Shown: positions 9,209-17,843, numbered from the stretch's first letter. The stretch: DNA of 64,000 bases from Azoarcus sp. L1K30 (GCF_018122735.1 NZ_JAGRRD010000001.1:1702081-1766080); one strand, 5' to 3'. Translations and numbers: made by a program. The notes: generated by a model from the letters alone, not told the origin.

Positions 9209-10096
9209 TTAATCCTTGATTGTTCCGCAAGCATTCACGGCGGCCGATTTCAGCAAGTAATCCGATTTGAATGCCGAGTAGATTTCACGTGTGGCAAGTA
9301 TGTCCGCAAACCCTTCAAACCGTGAAACATCCAGATCCGACAGCAGGGAACTCGGGAGAAACCGTTCCGGGACAAGGCGCGACATGTACAAACCCAGCCG
9401 TCCGCGCGCCAGATGCCGCACGTAGATTTTTTGCAGGATACGTTGCCATGTCGGGCTGAAGGGGCGGAGCAGCCTGAAAAAGAGACGCGAAAAAAGCGGC
9501 AACGCACGAAGTCTGCGTGAGTCGATGCGTGCGTTCAATTTCTTGGCGGACGAGCGCTTGTCAGCGGCGAGACCTAGACGGCTCTCGATAATGCCATAGA
9601 ATCTGTCCGCGTCGCTCTTGAGCAGTTCGACCGGGATGGTAATGACGCGATCCCCGAACGCTTCCTGATAAGTTCCAATGAGGTAGTTGTAATCGAGCAG
9701 ATCCAGGATTGGATTCGCGTAATCCGTCAAGAATTCCGAAAAGAAGAGCACCCCGCCCTTTGAAACGTACTGTGCGTAGAATGATTCGAGAAACTGCGAA
9801 AAGCCCCGTGTTACGATCAGCACGTAAGCATCCGGAAATAGATCCCTGAGCTCCTGACAGCGGCTGCTCTGGTACGCCTTGATCGAATCAGCATTCGCGA
9901 TCAAGCCACTCGTTGCATCAAACGCCAGACCAAGGGATAAGCGCTCATCACTCAGCACACACACTTTCTTGTCTGCCGCTGCGCCTTTGACAAGCCCCTT
10001 TTCGGAGAATCGCCAGATCTCCGGATGACGCTCGAACCAGTCCTGCAAGGTAGTTGAGGCTGCCTTGCCATATCCAATGTGAAGTAGGACTCGCAT
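9209..10096 (-). CDS. PAPS-dependent sulfotransferase-like protein
   Basis: 295-aa protein with a sulfotransferase-like P-loop at its N-terminus (HIGYGKAASTTLQDWF, the 5'-phosphosulfate-binding loop) and a downstream VTRGFSQFLESFY segment matching the 3'-phosphate-binding Arg/Ser motif. Members transfer sulfate from PAPS to carbohydrate hydroxyls in the cytoplasm. It sits between a methyltransferase and a CmcI-like gene in the leftward glycan block, which suggests the exported polysaccharide carries sulfate. No PAPS synthesis genes are in the window. The sequence is divergent enough that a related nucleotide-binding role cannot be excluded. Confidence 0.68.
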   Translation of the reverse strand: MRVLLHIGYGKAASTTLQDWFERHPEIWRFSEKGLVKGAAADKKVCVLSDERLSLGLAFDATSGLIANADSIKAYQSSRCQELRDLFPDAYVLIVTRGFSQFLESFYAQYVSKGGVLFFSEFLTDYANPILDLLDYNYLIGTYQEAFGDRVITIPVELLKSDADRFYGIIESRLGLAADKRSSAKKLNARIDSRRLRALPLFSRLFFRLLRPFSPTWQRILQKIYVRHLARGRLGLYMSRLVPERFLPSSLLSDLDVSRFEGFADILATREIYSAFKSDYLLKSAAVNACGTIKD

Positions 10097-10099
10097 TGC

Positions 10100-10984
10100 C
10101 TATCCCGCTTCGGAAAGGGATGGCTTGCGCCTCAGATAGCCTCTCGGGTTGGAGGTGAGAATGAAGCGCTCACGCGTCATGTCCAGTTCGTAGAGCTCGG
10201 CATTCTGTTTGAGGAAACGCCTGGCGGCAGGCAATGGCCCGCCCTCGGGAAAGCTGTGTGCCATTCGGCTTTGCAGCGGATTATAGAGATCCACGACGCC
10301 ATCCTCGACGATGAGGTATTGACCCGCGGTCACAAATTGAGCGTAGAGCGCCAGGTCACGCGTCACGGCCTCCTGGGTATGGTCGGCATCGTGAATGACC
10401 ATGACGCTACCGTCTTGAACCAGACTCCTGACTTGATCAACGATCTCTGACGAGGCGCAATCCCCCGTCAACTCGACTATTCGGGGATGACTGACGCGAT
10501 AGTTCTCGCGGGAAATATCTATGGAAATGATTGATCCATGGCCCATCATGTCACACACGTTGGCCATGAAAAGCGCGCTGCCCCCAAAAAGGCTACCGAT
10601 TTCCACGATGTAGTCGGGCCTGCACTCGTGGATAATCTCCTGATAGACCCACATGTCCGGCAGCATCTTCCTGGTCGGGATACCCAGCCAGCTGATGCTA
10701 TGCATCATGCGCTTGTCAGCAAAATACCAGTGAACGTACTCGGCAATACTGGACGACCAACGTTCACGATAGTCAGGATCCTTGATCAGCGCACCGCCCT
10801 GGGCGCAGCCTTCGTCATGAATCAAACGGAAGGACGCGAGTGGATGCCGGATGACGCGAAGGATTGTACTCAAGGTCGATCTTGCCGTAATCGGGTACGA
10901 CATCCTCGAGGGGCGACGAAATTTCTTTGGCTTTGGCCGGTCCGGCTTCGGCTCTATGGTTTCAGGCGAGTTCGCTTGCATCAT
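10100..10984 (-). CDS. CmcI/cephalosporin-hydroxylase family methyltransferase
   Basis: 294-aa protein with the CmcI-family Rossmann fold: YIVEIGSLFGGSALFMANV is motif I, MVIHDADHTQEAVTRDL the metal/SAM region and YLIVEDGVVDLYNP the downstream core. Despite the historical name, members in polysaccharide clusters act as sugar O-methyltransferases (rhamnosyl type). The start is uncertain. ATG codons at 10984 and 10981 overlap the end of the ABC ATPase gene by about 20 bases, and longer forms would overlap more. Its position after the exporter genes suggests it modifies the exported glycan. Confidence 0.8.
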   Translation of the reverse strand: MMQANSPETIEPKPDRPKPKKFRRPSRMSYPITARSTLSTILRVIRHPLASFRLIHDEGCAQGGALIKDPDYRERWSSSIAEYVHWYFADKRMMHSISWLGIPTRKMLPDMWVYQEIIHECRPDYIVEIGSLFGGSALFMANVCDMMGHGSIISIDISRENYRVSHPRIVELTGDCASSEIVDQVRSLVQDGSVMVIHDADHTQEAVTRDLALYAQFVTAGQYLIVEDGVVDLYNPLQSRMAHSFPEGGPLPAARRFLKQNAELYELDMTRERFILTSNPRGYLRRKPSLSEAG

Positions 10985-12368
10985 GTGATAGACAATTCTC
11001 AATTGATAGTCCGGAGACATCCAGCTGCAGACCGCTCGCTTTCGGGGAATTGGTCTGCAGCCCGAATACAATCAGCTTGATCTCTCCCGTGGCGCTCGTT
11101 GCGGCCCCCTGTTTGACAAGGTGCAGTGCCAATCCGTAGTGGTTCCTGGGCAGATCGGGTATTAGAAGCTTGAAGCGAATCTTGCTCGGCCTGCCTTGGC
11201 GAAAATGTACCGCATGCACCATCAGGACCGTGCGCCCGACCTCCAGCCCATGGCCCGAATGCAGGCTAAGCTCAACAGCCTCGCACGGGAAAGACGCATT
11301 GGGAAGGAGATCAACGCTTACATCCAGGGTTTCGCCCGGCCTTCTCAGAAGTCGCAACCTGGAACGCTCATATTGTTCACCGTCGACAACGATGCGCTTC
11401 GCGATCGCGACATGGCTCAATGCCTGTTTGGCGCTTCGGCGCTGGAAACGCTCATCCTCCTCCTGCATCGACGCTTCTGCATCTTCCGACTGAAACGCTG
11501 TCAGCCGCCCAGCCTCTTCGACATGCGCAATCCCGCCCATCTCGTCTTCCGGGTCGAAGACGGCATCTGGTTCCAGAGCGAGGTCAGATGTGGGTTCAAG
11601 GCCCATATCCGACCCATCGGACTGCCGCAGGAAATGCTCAAATGCCAACTCGGTGTGAAATGGTCCATACAGTCGCCCCTGCTGCAGCACCATGGACTGG
11701 TCGGCGACCTCCTTGAGGAATTCGAAATCCGTACTGACGACAAGCGCCGTACTGGCCAGAATGCGCTCGATCAACGCCGCCCGCGTCGCCAATCGGGCCT
11801 CGCCAGCCCCTGCACCAACGAGTTCATCGATCACGAGCATCTCGGCAGGAATCTGCAAGAGCAAATCCATCCCCAACTTTCTGATCAGGTAAGGCGAAAG
11901 ATTGCCCAGTGGGCGCTCCGCCACTTTGCTGTCGATGAGATTGCCCTGCAACACCCTTCCGACGGCACGGTCCAGATTCTCTCCCAGCAGGCCGGCGAGT
12001 GTCCCACGAAAAGCCAGGTTCTCCCGCAGACTCAAAGCAAGCTTGAAGCCCGCCGTGGGCCGACTGACAAGCAAGCTCGAAGACCTTGCCGCAACTCGCC
12101 CTCGAGTCGGGTGTAACACCCCACTGGCGATCCCAGCCAAGGTGGATTTTCCGCTGCGGTGAGCGCCGATGACGCCCAACTTCTGCCCCCTGCGCAATTG
12201 AAGAGTGATATCTCGCAACGCAAAGAAACTGTCGGGTCGGGGACGATTCAGCAGCGAACGGGGCCAGAGCATCTCACGCAGTACCGCGGCCGGAACGTCT
12301 GCGATATCACGGGGGAACGACCGGCTGACCTGATCGAGACTCAGAACGATGTCGCAGTCTTGGGTCAT
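10962..12368 (-). CDS. ABC transporter ATP-binding protein, Wzt/KpsT-type with C-terminal glycan-binding-like domain; degenerate motifs
   Basis: 468-aa ATPase subunit of a polysaccharide exporter. Walker A is GAHRSGKST (68-76) and Walker B is MLVIDE (D181, E182). Two normally invariant elements are altered: the signature LSSGM/LSGGQ reads LGNLSPYLIRKL near 154-165, and the H-loop histidine is threonine (VSTDFEF, T213). Residues after about 330 form a beta-rich C-terminal domain in the position of the Wzt carbohydrate-binding domain, which recognises the finished chain. The ATG at 12368 overlaps the stop region of the permease gene. Whether it hydrolyses ATP normally is open. Confidence 0.82.
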   Translation of the reverse strand: MTQDCDIVLSLDQVSRSFPRDIADVPAAVLREMLWPRSLLNRPRPDSFFALRDITLQLRRGQKLGVIGAHRSGKSTLAGIASGVLHPTRGRVAARSSSLLVSRPTAGFKLALSLRENLAFRGTLAGLLGENLDRAVGRVLQGNLIDSKVAERPLGNLSPYLIRKLGMDLLLQIPAEMLVIDELVGAGAGEARLATRAALIERILASTALVVSTDFEFLKEVADQSMVLQQGRLYGPFHTELAFEHFLRQSDGSDMGLEPTSDLALEPDAVFDPEDEMGGIAHVEEAGRLTAFQSEDAEASMQEEDERFQRRSAKQALSHVAIAKRIVVDGEQYERSRLRLLRRPGETLDVSVDLLPNASFPCEAVELSLHSGHGLEVGRTVLMVHAVHFRQGRPSKIRFKLLIPDLPRNHYGLALHLVKQGAATSATGEIKLIVFGLQTNSPKASGLQLDVSGLSIENCLSHDASELA

Positions 12369-12370
12369 CG

Positions 12371-13135
12371 TCAATGGCCGATATAGGCTGCCGCGAGGCG
12401 CACTTTTGCCTGGAAATAGTAGAGGCCAAGGCCGAGAAAAAGACACACGAGAAATAGCAAGCCCAGTACTGCGCTCGCATCAGGCATCGTACCGGTCAGC
12501 ATGTCCCTGAAAGGTACAATCATGTAGCTGAATGGATTGATATGATTGATCAGCGCCAACGGGCCAGACTGCGGTGCAGTGTAGAAGACTGGCGTCGCGA
12601 GCAGAAGGGCATACTGGACAAAGGGCATGGCATAACGGACATCCAGCAATGCAAGACTCAGCGGCAACGTGAAACACGCCATCGCCGCGCCCGCCGCCAG
12701 CAGGATGCACACAGCGAGTGGAAACCATGAAATGGACGCGGTAAATGGCACTTGAAACCAGATCAGGGCAGCAATCAGAACCGGGAGTTTGAGGGCGAAT
12801 GCGACCAGCGCCGACAGTGCGCCTGCGCCCAGCAAGACTCGAGCATCGAAGACGACAGATCGAAGGAGCATGTTGGCACGTCGTGCAAGCCTCATGGGCT
12901 CGAGCCACGTATCGGCTACCAATTGCCACAAAAGGAGTCCCGCGAGCAATTGAACCAGGTAGTTCTTCGATTGCCCTTCGCGGTACAACCCCAGGTCCTG
13001 CCCCACGAACAACGCCATCGAAACAAGGGTGAAGAGCGGCACGAGAAACCAGACGACGCCCAATAAGGTCCGTCGAAAGCGCACTCGAAAATCCCTCATG
13101 ACGAGTGACCACGCAGCCCACAGAAAAGGCTTCAT
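12371..13135 (-). CDS. ABC-2 type polysaccharide export permease (Wzm/KpsM-like)
   Basis: 254-aa inner-membrane permease with six predicted membrane segments. The N-terminal RDFRVRFRRTLLGVVWFLVPL motif is characteristic of Wzm/KpsM/TagG proteins, and NPFSYMIVPFRDMLTG matches the conserved segment before the last helices. It pairs with the downstream ATPase to flip a lipid-linked polysaccharide across the inner membrane. The ATG at 13135 overlaps the stop of the preceding gene (ATGA), and the ATPase starts just after its own stop, so the three genes are translationally linked. A longer open frame upstream lacks family similarity. Confidence 0.9.
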   Translation of the reverse strand: MKPFLWAAWSLVMRDFRVRFRRTLLGVVWFLVPLFTLVSMALFVGQDLGLYREGQSKNYLVQLLAGLLLWQLVADTWLEPMRLARRANMLLRSVVFDARVLLGAGALSALVAFALKLPVLIAALIWFQVPFTASISWFPLAVCILLAAGAAMACFTLPLSLALLDVRYAMPFVQYALLLATPVFYTAPQSGPLALINHINPFSYMIVPFRDMLTGTMPDASAVLGLLFLVCLFLGLGLYYFQAKVRLAAAYIGH

Positions 13136-14106
13136 GGCTTGGCTCGGGATCGCTCGCGCAGCCTTTTCACCGCGGGACGGGCCGTCATCGAATACAAGAC
13201 GTAGGCGGCCCGAAATCCAAGACTCGGAAGGCGCCTCAAGAATCGCAAAGGTCTTCTGAAACCTTTCAGCCGAGACTTCAACGTGCGACTCTTCGCAACT
13301 TTGCCTGATCCCTTTTTCAGCTTGGAATAACGGACCGTCCGACGTTGCAACTCGTCTGAGTGCAGAAGCAGATACTGCTCTGCAGTAAGGCGCTGTTCTG
13401 GCACCACGAAGAGGGAATCCAGCGTCAGGTCCGGCATCTGTGGTGCGACACCCCCCTCGAGCAATGCGTTGACATCGCATTGCAGCGAGGGACGAACGAG
13501 TCCGGCGCGAATATCGTCATCCACCATACCCGCATCGAGCACGCCCATCGCCATTGCCTGCTTCACCCATCCAAGCCAACGTATGCGCGCAGGAGAGAAT
13601 GCAGAATACCAAGGCCGCTGCGTAAATAGCAGCGCGCTGGTCAATCCGTCGGCGCCGATCTGCATCGGAAGGCTCCCCGCACTGAAACCCTCATACCGGC
13701 TGATCGCCTCGTAATCGGCCCCACTTGAAACAAAGTCCTGAAACTGCCGTACTTGAGCGTGCGCATTATCGACGACAAACAAGTCGAGGTCTGCGACCGT
13801 GGTAAATCCGTACGCTGCAAGCGCCTCGGTCCCGGATGCCAGCAACGCGATCTCTCCCGGCACGATATGACCAGGCAGAAAAACTGTCACCAGATCCGGA
13901 GCCGATTCGAGCGCCAGCAGGCGCAGCGCCAAGCGACGAGACGATTCCGCAGGCACATCGTCCCACGTCCGCCATTCGGTCAGCTGCGAAGATCTGACGA
14001 TCTCTCCCTGCGCACGCTTCTCGAGATCGGCTGCGAACGCGGACAAGACCGCGCGCTGCGTGTTGCACTGCGTTGCGTCGTCGAGAATAAAGCGGACTCG
14101 GGTCAC
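13132..14106 (-). CDS. hypothetical protein with GT8-associated C-terminal segment
   Basis: 324-aa protein of unknown function. The first 120 residues show no recognised catalytic motif. The segment LLFTQRPWYSAFSPARIRWL, followed by a helix and VRPSL, lines up with the C-terminal part of the fusion glycosyltransferase at 6971-8539 (LLHYTDMNTQPW ... VRPSL) and more loosely with the GT8 at 14116. The last 70 residues are strongly basic (many Lys/Arg), suggesting membrane or nucleotide-sugar contact. It lies between a GT8 gene and the exporter genes and overlaps the permease start. A diverged glycosyltransferase is plausible but unproven. Confidence 0.65.
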   Translation of the reverse strand: MTRVRFILDDATQCNTQRAVLSAFAADLEKRAQGEIVRSSQLTEWRTWDDVPAESSRRLALRLLALESAPDLVTVFLPGHIVPGEIALLASGTEALAAYGFTTVADLDLFVVDNAHAQVRQFQDFVSSGADYEAISRYEGFSAGSLPMQIGADGLTSALLFTQRPWYSAFSPARIRWLGWVKQAMAMGVLDAGMVDDDIRAGLVRPSLQCDVNALLEGGVAPQMPDLTLDSLFVVPEQRLTAEQYLLLHSDELQRRTVRYSKLKKGSGKVAKSRTLKSRLKGFRRPLRFLRRLPSLGFRAAYVLYSMTARPAVKRLRERSRAKP

Positions 14107-14115
14107 ATCAGTTTC

Positions 14116-14838
14116 CTATAGAAGGTAGGCCAGAAAGTGCTTGTGAATCGCACCTCGCCAGATCTCCTTGATCAACTCCAGACGCCCCACCGCACCAGCC
14201 CGGACAGCCTCTCTGAGCCACTTGCCCCAAAATGCCGTCAATGGATGACCCGGATTCTTCCAGGGCTGGGAACGAACGTAGCTGAAATGGGTGAGCTTGC
14301 TGTCGGGCTCCACGATATTGAAATGATTCCAGCGCGGATCGATCGGCTGGATCCTGTCCTGATCGAACCAGGTCAGCATCATGAAATCGCGGTAATGGAT
14401 CTGTCCCTCGCCAAGCTCGGCGCGATTGGGAACCACGTTCTGGAACATGGTGTCGGGATTCCAGTCGCGCAATTTGGCACACTCCATTGCCATGACGCTC
14501 GTCTGGTTGTGCTGCCCAACGGCCTTTGCGCCAAACGTCCCCTTTGGCTCCTTGACAAGCGCAATGCTATGGTCATCGTCAAGCGAGTCCGCCAACTCGT
14601 TTATGTCCGTGAATACCAATTGATCAGCGTCGAGATAAATGGCCTTTCCCTGATAGCCGTTGAGCTTGGGCACCAGGAATCGTACAAAACCGAAATTCGT
14701 GCCCCCCACCCGTTCGATTTCCTGCTTGACAGCGCGCACCTGGACGGGCCGCCTTGCATTCTTGTGAATCGAATACTCAAGAACCTTCTGCGGAATCAGC
14801 TGGTCGTCCTCGGTTCCGATATAAACAGTCAATGTCAT
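14116..14838 (-). CDS. GT8-like glycosyltransferase
   Basis: 240-aa GT-A fold protein. MTLTVYIGTEDDQLIPQKVL is the N-terminal donor-binding strand region; GFVRFLVPKLNGYQGKAIYL followed by DAD holds the DxD metal motif of family 8; LTHFSYVRSQPWKNP contains the conserved late His region. It is short compared with LPS galactosyl/glucosyltransferases but has all the core elements. It overlaps the upstream gene by ATGA. Together the two correspond to the two halves of the fusion protein at 6971-8539, so the pair may act as one enzyme. Confidence 0.8.
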   Translation of the reverse strand: MTLTVYIGTEDDQLIPQKVLEYSIHKNARRPVQVRAVKQEIERVGGTNFGFVRFLVPKLNGYQGKAIYLDADQLVFTDINELADSLDDDHSIALVKEPKGTFGAKAVGQHNQTSVMAMECAKLRDWNPDTMFQNVVPNRAELGEGQIHYRDFMMLTWFDQDRIQPIDPRWNHFNIVEPDSKLTHFSYVRSQPWKNPGHPLTAFWGKWLREAVRAGAVGRLELIKEIWRGAIHKHFLAYLL

Positions 14839-15581
14839 GGCGCCTCACTTTCAACGGACAGTTTGGTGAACTCGGCGACTATTTCATCGGGCCCGATGTC
14901 GCCCTTCAGCACTTCGTATTGATAATCAACCAGATGATAACCAATGACTGGCGACAGATTGAGGACACGAACGCCCTTACGGCGCAGAAAATCCTGCACA
15001 ACCAGTGTTCCTTTGACATAGCTGTCATAGTTTCTGACTTGCCCGCGCTTCAGTACCTCGTCCTCGCGGAACTTGTTCTTGTCGTATTGAGCGTAGTGTT
15101 TACCGCCCAGGGTCGTGCTGTCGCAACCGATCGTGTAGATAGTCCGAGCGCCCATTATCCAGGCCAGTTGCAAAGCCCCGTGCAAAGAACACCCTTCCGG
15201 GGTGTAGTACAGATAGTCGCCATTCTTCGACATTTCGTAAATCTGGTCGATGTCATGACTCCAGTCAAAGAAATAGAAATATGGATTGTCCCAATCGACA
15301 GCCGCCTTGCGATTCCGGCCCGTCCCTTTGACAACAGGATATTTGATACCGGAAAAATTCGGATGCAGGGGGGCGTCTACCGTATTGCCCTCTCTGCAAT
15401 ACGTCTGATGGTGCATGAAGGCAATCGGTGTGATATTTGAATTTATCTTGAAGCTATCGTTCAACGACATGCAGATCTTGTCGGCCAGAAAATCCATTGG
15501 GAAGACGTTGGCCGTTGGTCCGCTGCCAACGATGTATATTTCCTGGCCCGAATAGATATCTCTTAGATCGGATAAACGCAT
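14835..15581 (-). CDS. Rossmann-like glycan-cluster protein (DUF115/sialyltransferase-like)
   Basis: 248-aa protein with an N-terminal nucleotide-binding-like loop (IYIVGSGPTANVFPMDFL), the MSLNDSFKIN segment, and a later GALQLAWIMGARTIYTIGCD motif. This order is typical of the DUF115/CST-like family, which includes motility-accessory glycosyltransferases and sialyltransferase-fold proteins in surface-polysaccharide clusters. The same arrangement is the N-terminal half of the product at 6971-8539. The donor and acceptor are unknown. The ATG lies directly after the stop of the methyltransferase gene. Confidence 0.68.
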   Translation of the reverse strand: MRLSDLRDIYSGQEIYIVGSGPTANVFPMDFLADKICMSLNDSFKINSNITPIAFMHHQTYCREGNTVDAPLHPNFSGIKYPVVKGTGRNRKAAVDWDNPYFYFFDWSHDIDQIYEMSKNGDYLYYTPEGCSLHGALQLAWIMGARTIYTIGCDSTTLGGKHYAQYDKNKFREDEVLKRGQVRNYDSYVKGTLVVQDFLRRKGVRVLNLSPVIGYHLVDYQYEVLKGDIGPDEIVAEFTKLSVESEAP

Positions 15582-16241
15582 TCACTTTTCTCCCACCACT
15601 CGCATGTCACGTGGATCCTGCTGTTTGAACATGGCGCGCTCCTGGCGCACGTTGCGGAATCCGCAGCGCATGAGCAAGTCCACCAGAGTTGTCGGCGTGT
15701 AACCCCAACGATGACACATCAAGGGATCCTTCCAGGCCGGATCACCATAAAGCGGCCACATGGCCATCTGGCCGTCTTTTCCCACCGCACGAGCTGCACG
15801 CTCCGGCTCCTTGAGCAGCATGGCAGCAGCAGTCAATATGTTGGGACATTCCAGCACCAACGAGCCCCCGGGCTTCAGGATGTCACGCCAATGATTCAGC
15901 AGATCCTCCGCTTCCCAGGGGTAAAAATGCTCAATGACGTGGACCGACAGAATCTCGTCGGCATACTCCCGATCAAATTTCAGCGCACGCAAGTCTGCAA
16001 TGACATCCGGCCTGTTGCCTTTGCGTGATTCGGCGAAATCCACATTGACGTAGCCCTCCAGGATCTTGTCTCCGCACCCCAGGTTGAGTCGGACCTTTCC
16101 GTCAGGAGGTGGTGGGGACCACTTCATCTTCCTGACACGGCCAACGTCTCCCAGCCCTTTGACGGCACCTTTGCCCAGCAGCCTGCAGAGCATCTCCTTA
16201 ATGACCTGAAGCAACTCTGCTCCTTCGCTTTTCAAGGACAT
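15582..16241 (-). CDS. class I SAM-dependent methyltransferase
   Basis: 219-aa methyltransferase. VRLNLGCGDKILEGYVNVDF is a clear motif I with the following acidic residue, ILSVHVIEHFYPWEAEDLL is the motif II region and ILKPGGSLVLECPN motif III. This version is common in polysaccharide and glycosyltransferase clusters. The start is ambiguous: ATG 16241 overlaps the upstream gene by 44 bases but has an AAGGG upstream, while ATG 16193 would follow the upstream stop but has its GGAG directly adjacent, too close for a usual ribosome site. Substrate unknown. Confidence 0.8.
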   Translation of the reverse strand: MSLKSEGAELLQVIKEMLCRLLGKGAVKGLGDVGRVRKMKWSPPPPDGKVRLNLGCGDKILEGYVNVDFAESRKGNRPDVIADLRALKFDREYADEILSVHVIEHFYPWEAEDLLNHWRDILKPGGSLVLECPNILTAAAMLLKEPERAARAVGKDGQMAMWPLYGDPAWKDPLMCHRWGYTPTTLVDLLMRCGFRNVRQERAMFKQQDPRDMRVVGEK

Positions 16242-17181
16242 TCTGGAAAAACCCTTCGAATTGATTCGCGATGCTAGTGATGTGAAAACGCGGCGCCACT
16301 TCAAGAAACCGCTCGTGAATGCGAAGTCGGAGCGCATGGCTGTCGATCAGGCGATCGAGCTGTCGTTCGAACGATCCGGGCTGGTTGGTGAAGAACAACA
16401 CATCACCGGTATCCGTGTCATGCGCCGACATTTCTTCGTAATGAACGAGCGCCGGCGTGCCAGATCCAATGGCATTCGCCAGTTTGACGTTCGACTTGAA
16501 CTGCCGCGCGAGAAAACTTCCATGCTCTCCACCGCGGGCCAGGATGACAATATCGAGGTCGGCCAGACGCTGGGGATTGGCAACAAATTCGATCCCCCGT
16601 CGCGCGCAGGCCTGCTCGATTCTTGGCCGCCATTCGCCGAGGTAATCGCCCCCTTCATACCCAATGACGGTGACTCGCTCACGAATCGCATTCTTCTCGA
16701 TCCGCGGCCGGAAGTGGTGATAGATCGTTATTTTGTCTCGCACCAGGCCGCCAAGACTCTCCTGCATGCGCCGCGTCGGAAAAATGTATCCGTCCGCATC
16801 GATGCCCTTCCAGACCTTCGAGAAGAACTCGCGCGCCTTGACGGTGTCGGTGTACTTCATGCCATCTTCGGGTTGCGCCCACGAGTCGACGATATCGAAT
16901 ACGAGGGCCTTGCCCATCCGACGCGCTCTCTCAATCACCCGAGGATCGGGTCTCTTGACCAGACACACGACATCGGCTTTCTCGAGATCTTCATCAGAAG
17001 GTTTATTCAGGGCCGTCCAGTTGCTTCGCATGGATGCAATCTGCACCCCCCGAATCTGCCACGCCCCAGCAGATGATCGACTGGTAAAGCAGACATTGAC
17101 TGGCGAGGCGCCAACGCTGTCGGCCTGCGGCGGAAGCTCCACACCCGGACTCGCATTCCGGGAAAGCACATTGAGGGTCAT
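16198..17181 (-). CDS. GT-B-like glycosyltransferase of the leftward glycan block
   Basis: 327-aa protein, first gene of the leftward block. It starts MTLNVLSRNASPGVELPP and contains DVVCLVKRPDPRVIERAR, DADGYIFPTRRMQESLGG, RVTVIGYEGGDYLGEWRPRI and LANAIGSGTPALVHYEEM. The last is the donor-side region where GT-B enzymes bind the nucleotide sugar (GxPALV). No EX7E motif is obvious, so the family assignment is tentative. About 660 bases without a gene lie upstream, separating it from the divergent acyl carrier protein gene; the promoter for the whole leftward block should be there. Confidence 0.65.
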   Translation of the reverse strand: MTLNVLSRNASPGVELPPQADSVGASPVNVCFTSRSSAGAWQIRGVQIASMRSNWTALNKPSDEDLEKADVVCLVKRPDPRVIERARRMGKALVFDIVDSWAQPEDGMKYTDTVKAREFFSKVWKGIDADGYIFPTRRMQESLGGLVRDKITIYHHFRPRIEKNAIRERVTVIGYEGGDYLGEWRPRIEQACARRGIEFVANPQRLADLDIVILARGGEHGSFLARQFKSNVKLANAIGSGTPALVHYEEMSAHDTDTGDVLFFTNQPGSFERQLDRLIDSHALRLRIHERFLEVAPRFHITSIANQFEGFFQNVLEKRRSRVASGH

Positions 17182-17843
17182 TGACGCTATGGATTCCTTG
17201 GCAACGCTGCCACAACCAGGCCGATTTCGCGCAACGGCGTTCGTCGAAATATGCCAGGACACATCAACCCGTGCAGCCGGGATCGAGCGCCACCCCCTTA
17301 CACTTCCGCGCAGCGTCCCGACTTGCCACGAATTGCCGGTGTGCGCCGCGCGCAACATTCGTGGGCCGAAAAATTCTCACCAGGAGGCGGAATTCGCCCC
17401 GCGGCGGACGATCTTAGCTCGACTATGCCGTCACGACAACTCCGAATTCATGACAGCCAGACGTGCCTTAACGCGCCCCCCTCACCCGATCGTCGATCGC
17501 CTGGGCATGTATCCACGAGATGATCACCGCGGCCCGACCGCCCCAAATGGAGCTGAAATTCGAGACAAAAGGCGTTTTCTTGCAAGAAGCATCCTAAACA
17601 TCAGAAAAGCCGCCCTCCAATCCAACACATGATCGGACGAATCCGCCGCTTGGCGACCAAAGGCACAGGCCAGCGTGTGCCAGATTCTCCCGGACATGTC
17701 TTGAGATATACTGCCGGCACACTCAACGGATCGACTCCGAAAGAGAGTGATTTGGTTGGCTCCGTTGATTTCAGAGCTTCAAACATCGCCATTGCACGGA
17801 CGCAGTGCGTCGGCAGAGACAACCCAACAGATGCCCGAACACC
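17182..17843. other. 662-base intergenic region between the two divergent glycan operons
   Basis: No convincing gene was found here on either strand; open frames are short, rich in Arg/Pro or antisense to the acyl carrier protein gene. The part next to 17181 is as GC-rich as coding DNA, whereas 17560-17830 is mixed. A TATACT hexamer at 17707-17712 could be a -10 element for the rightward operon, but no good -35 stands at the right distance. It must contain at least two divergent promoters and is long enough for a leader region. Confidence 0.5.
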
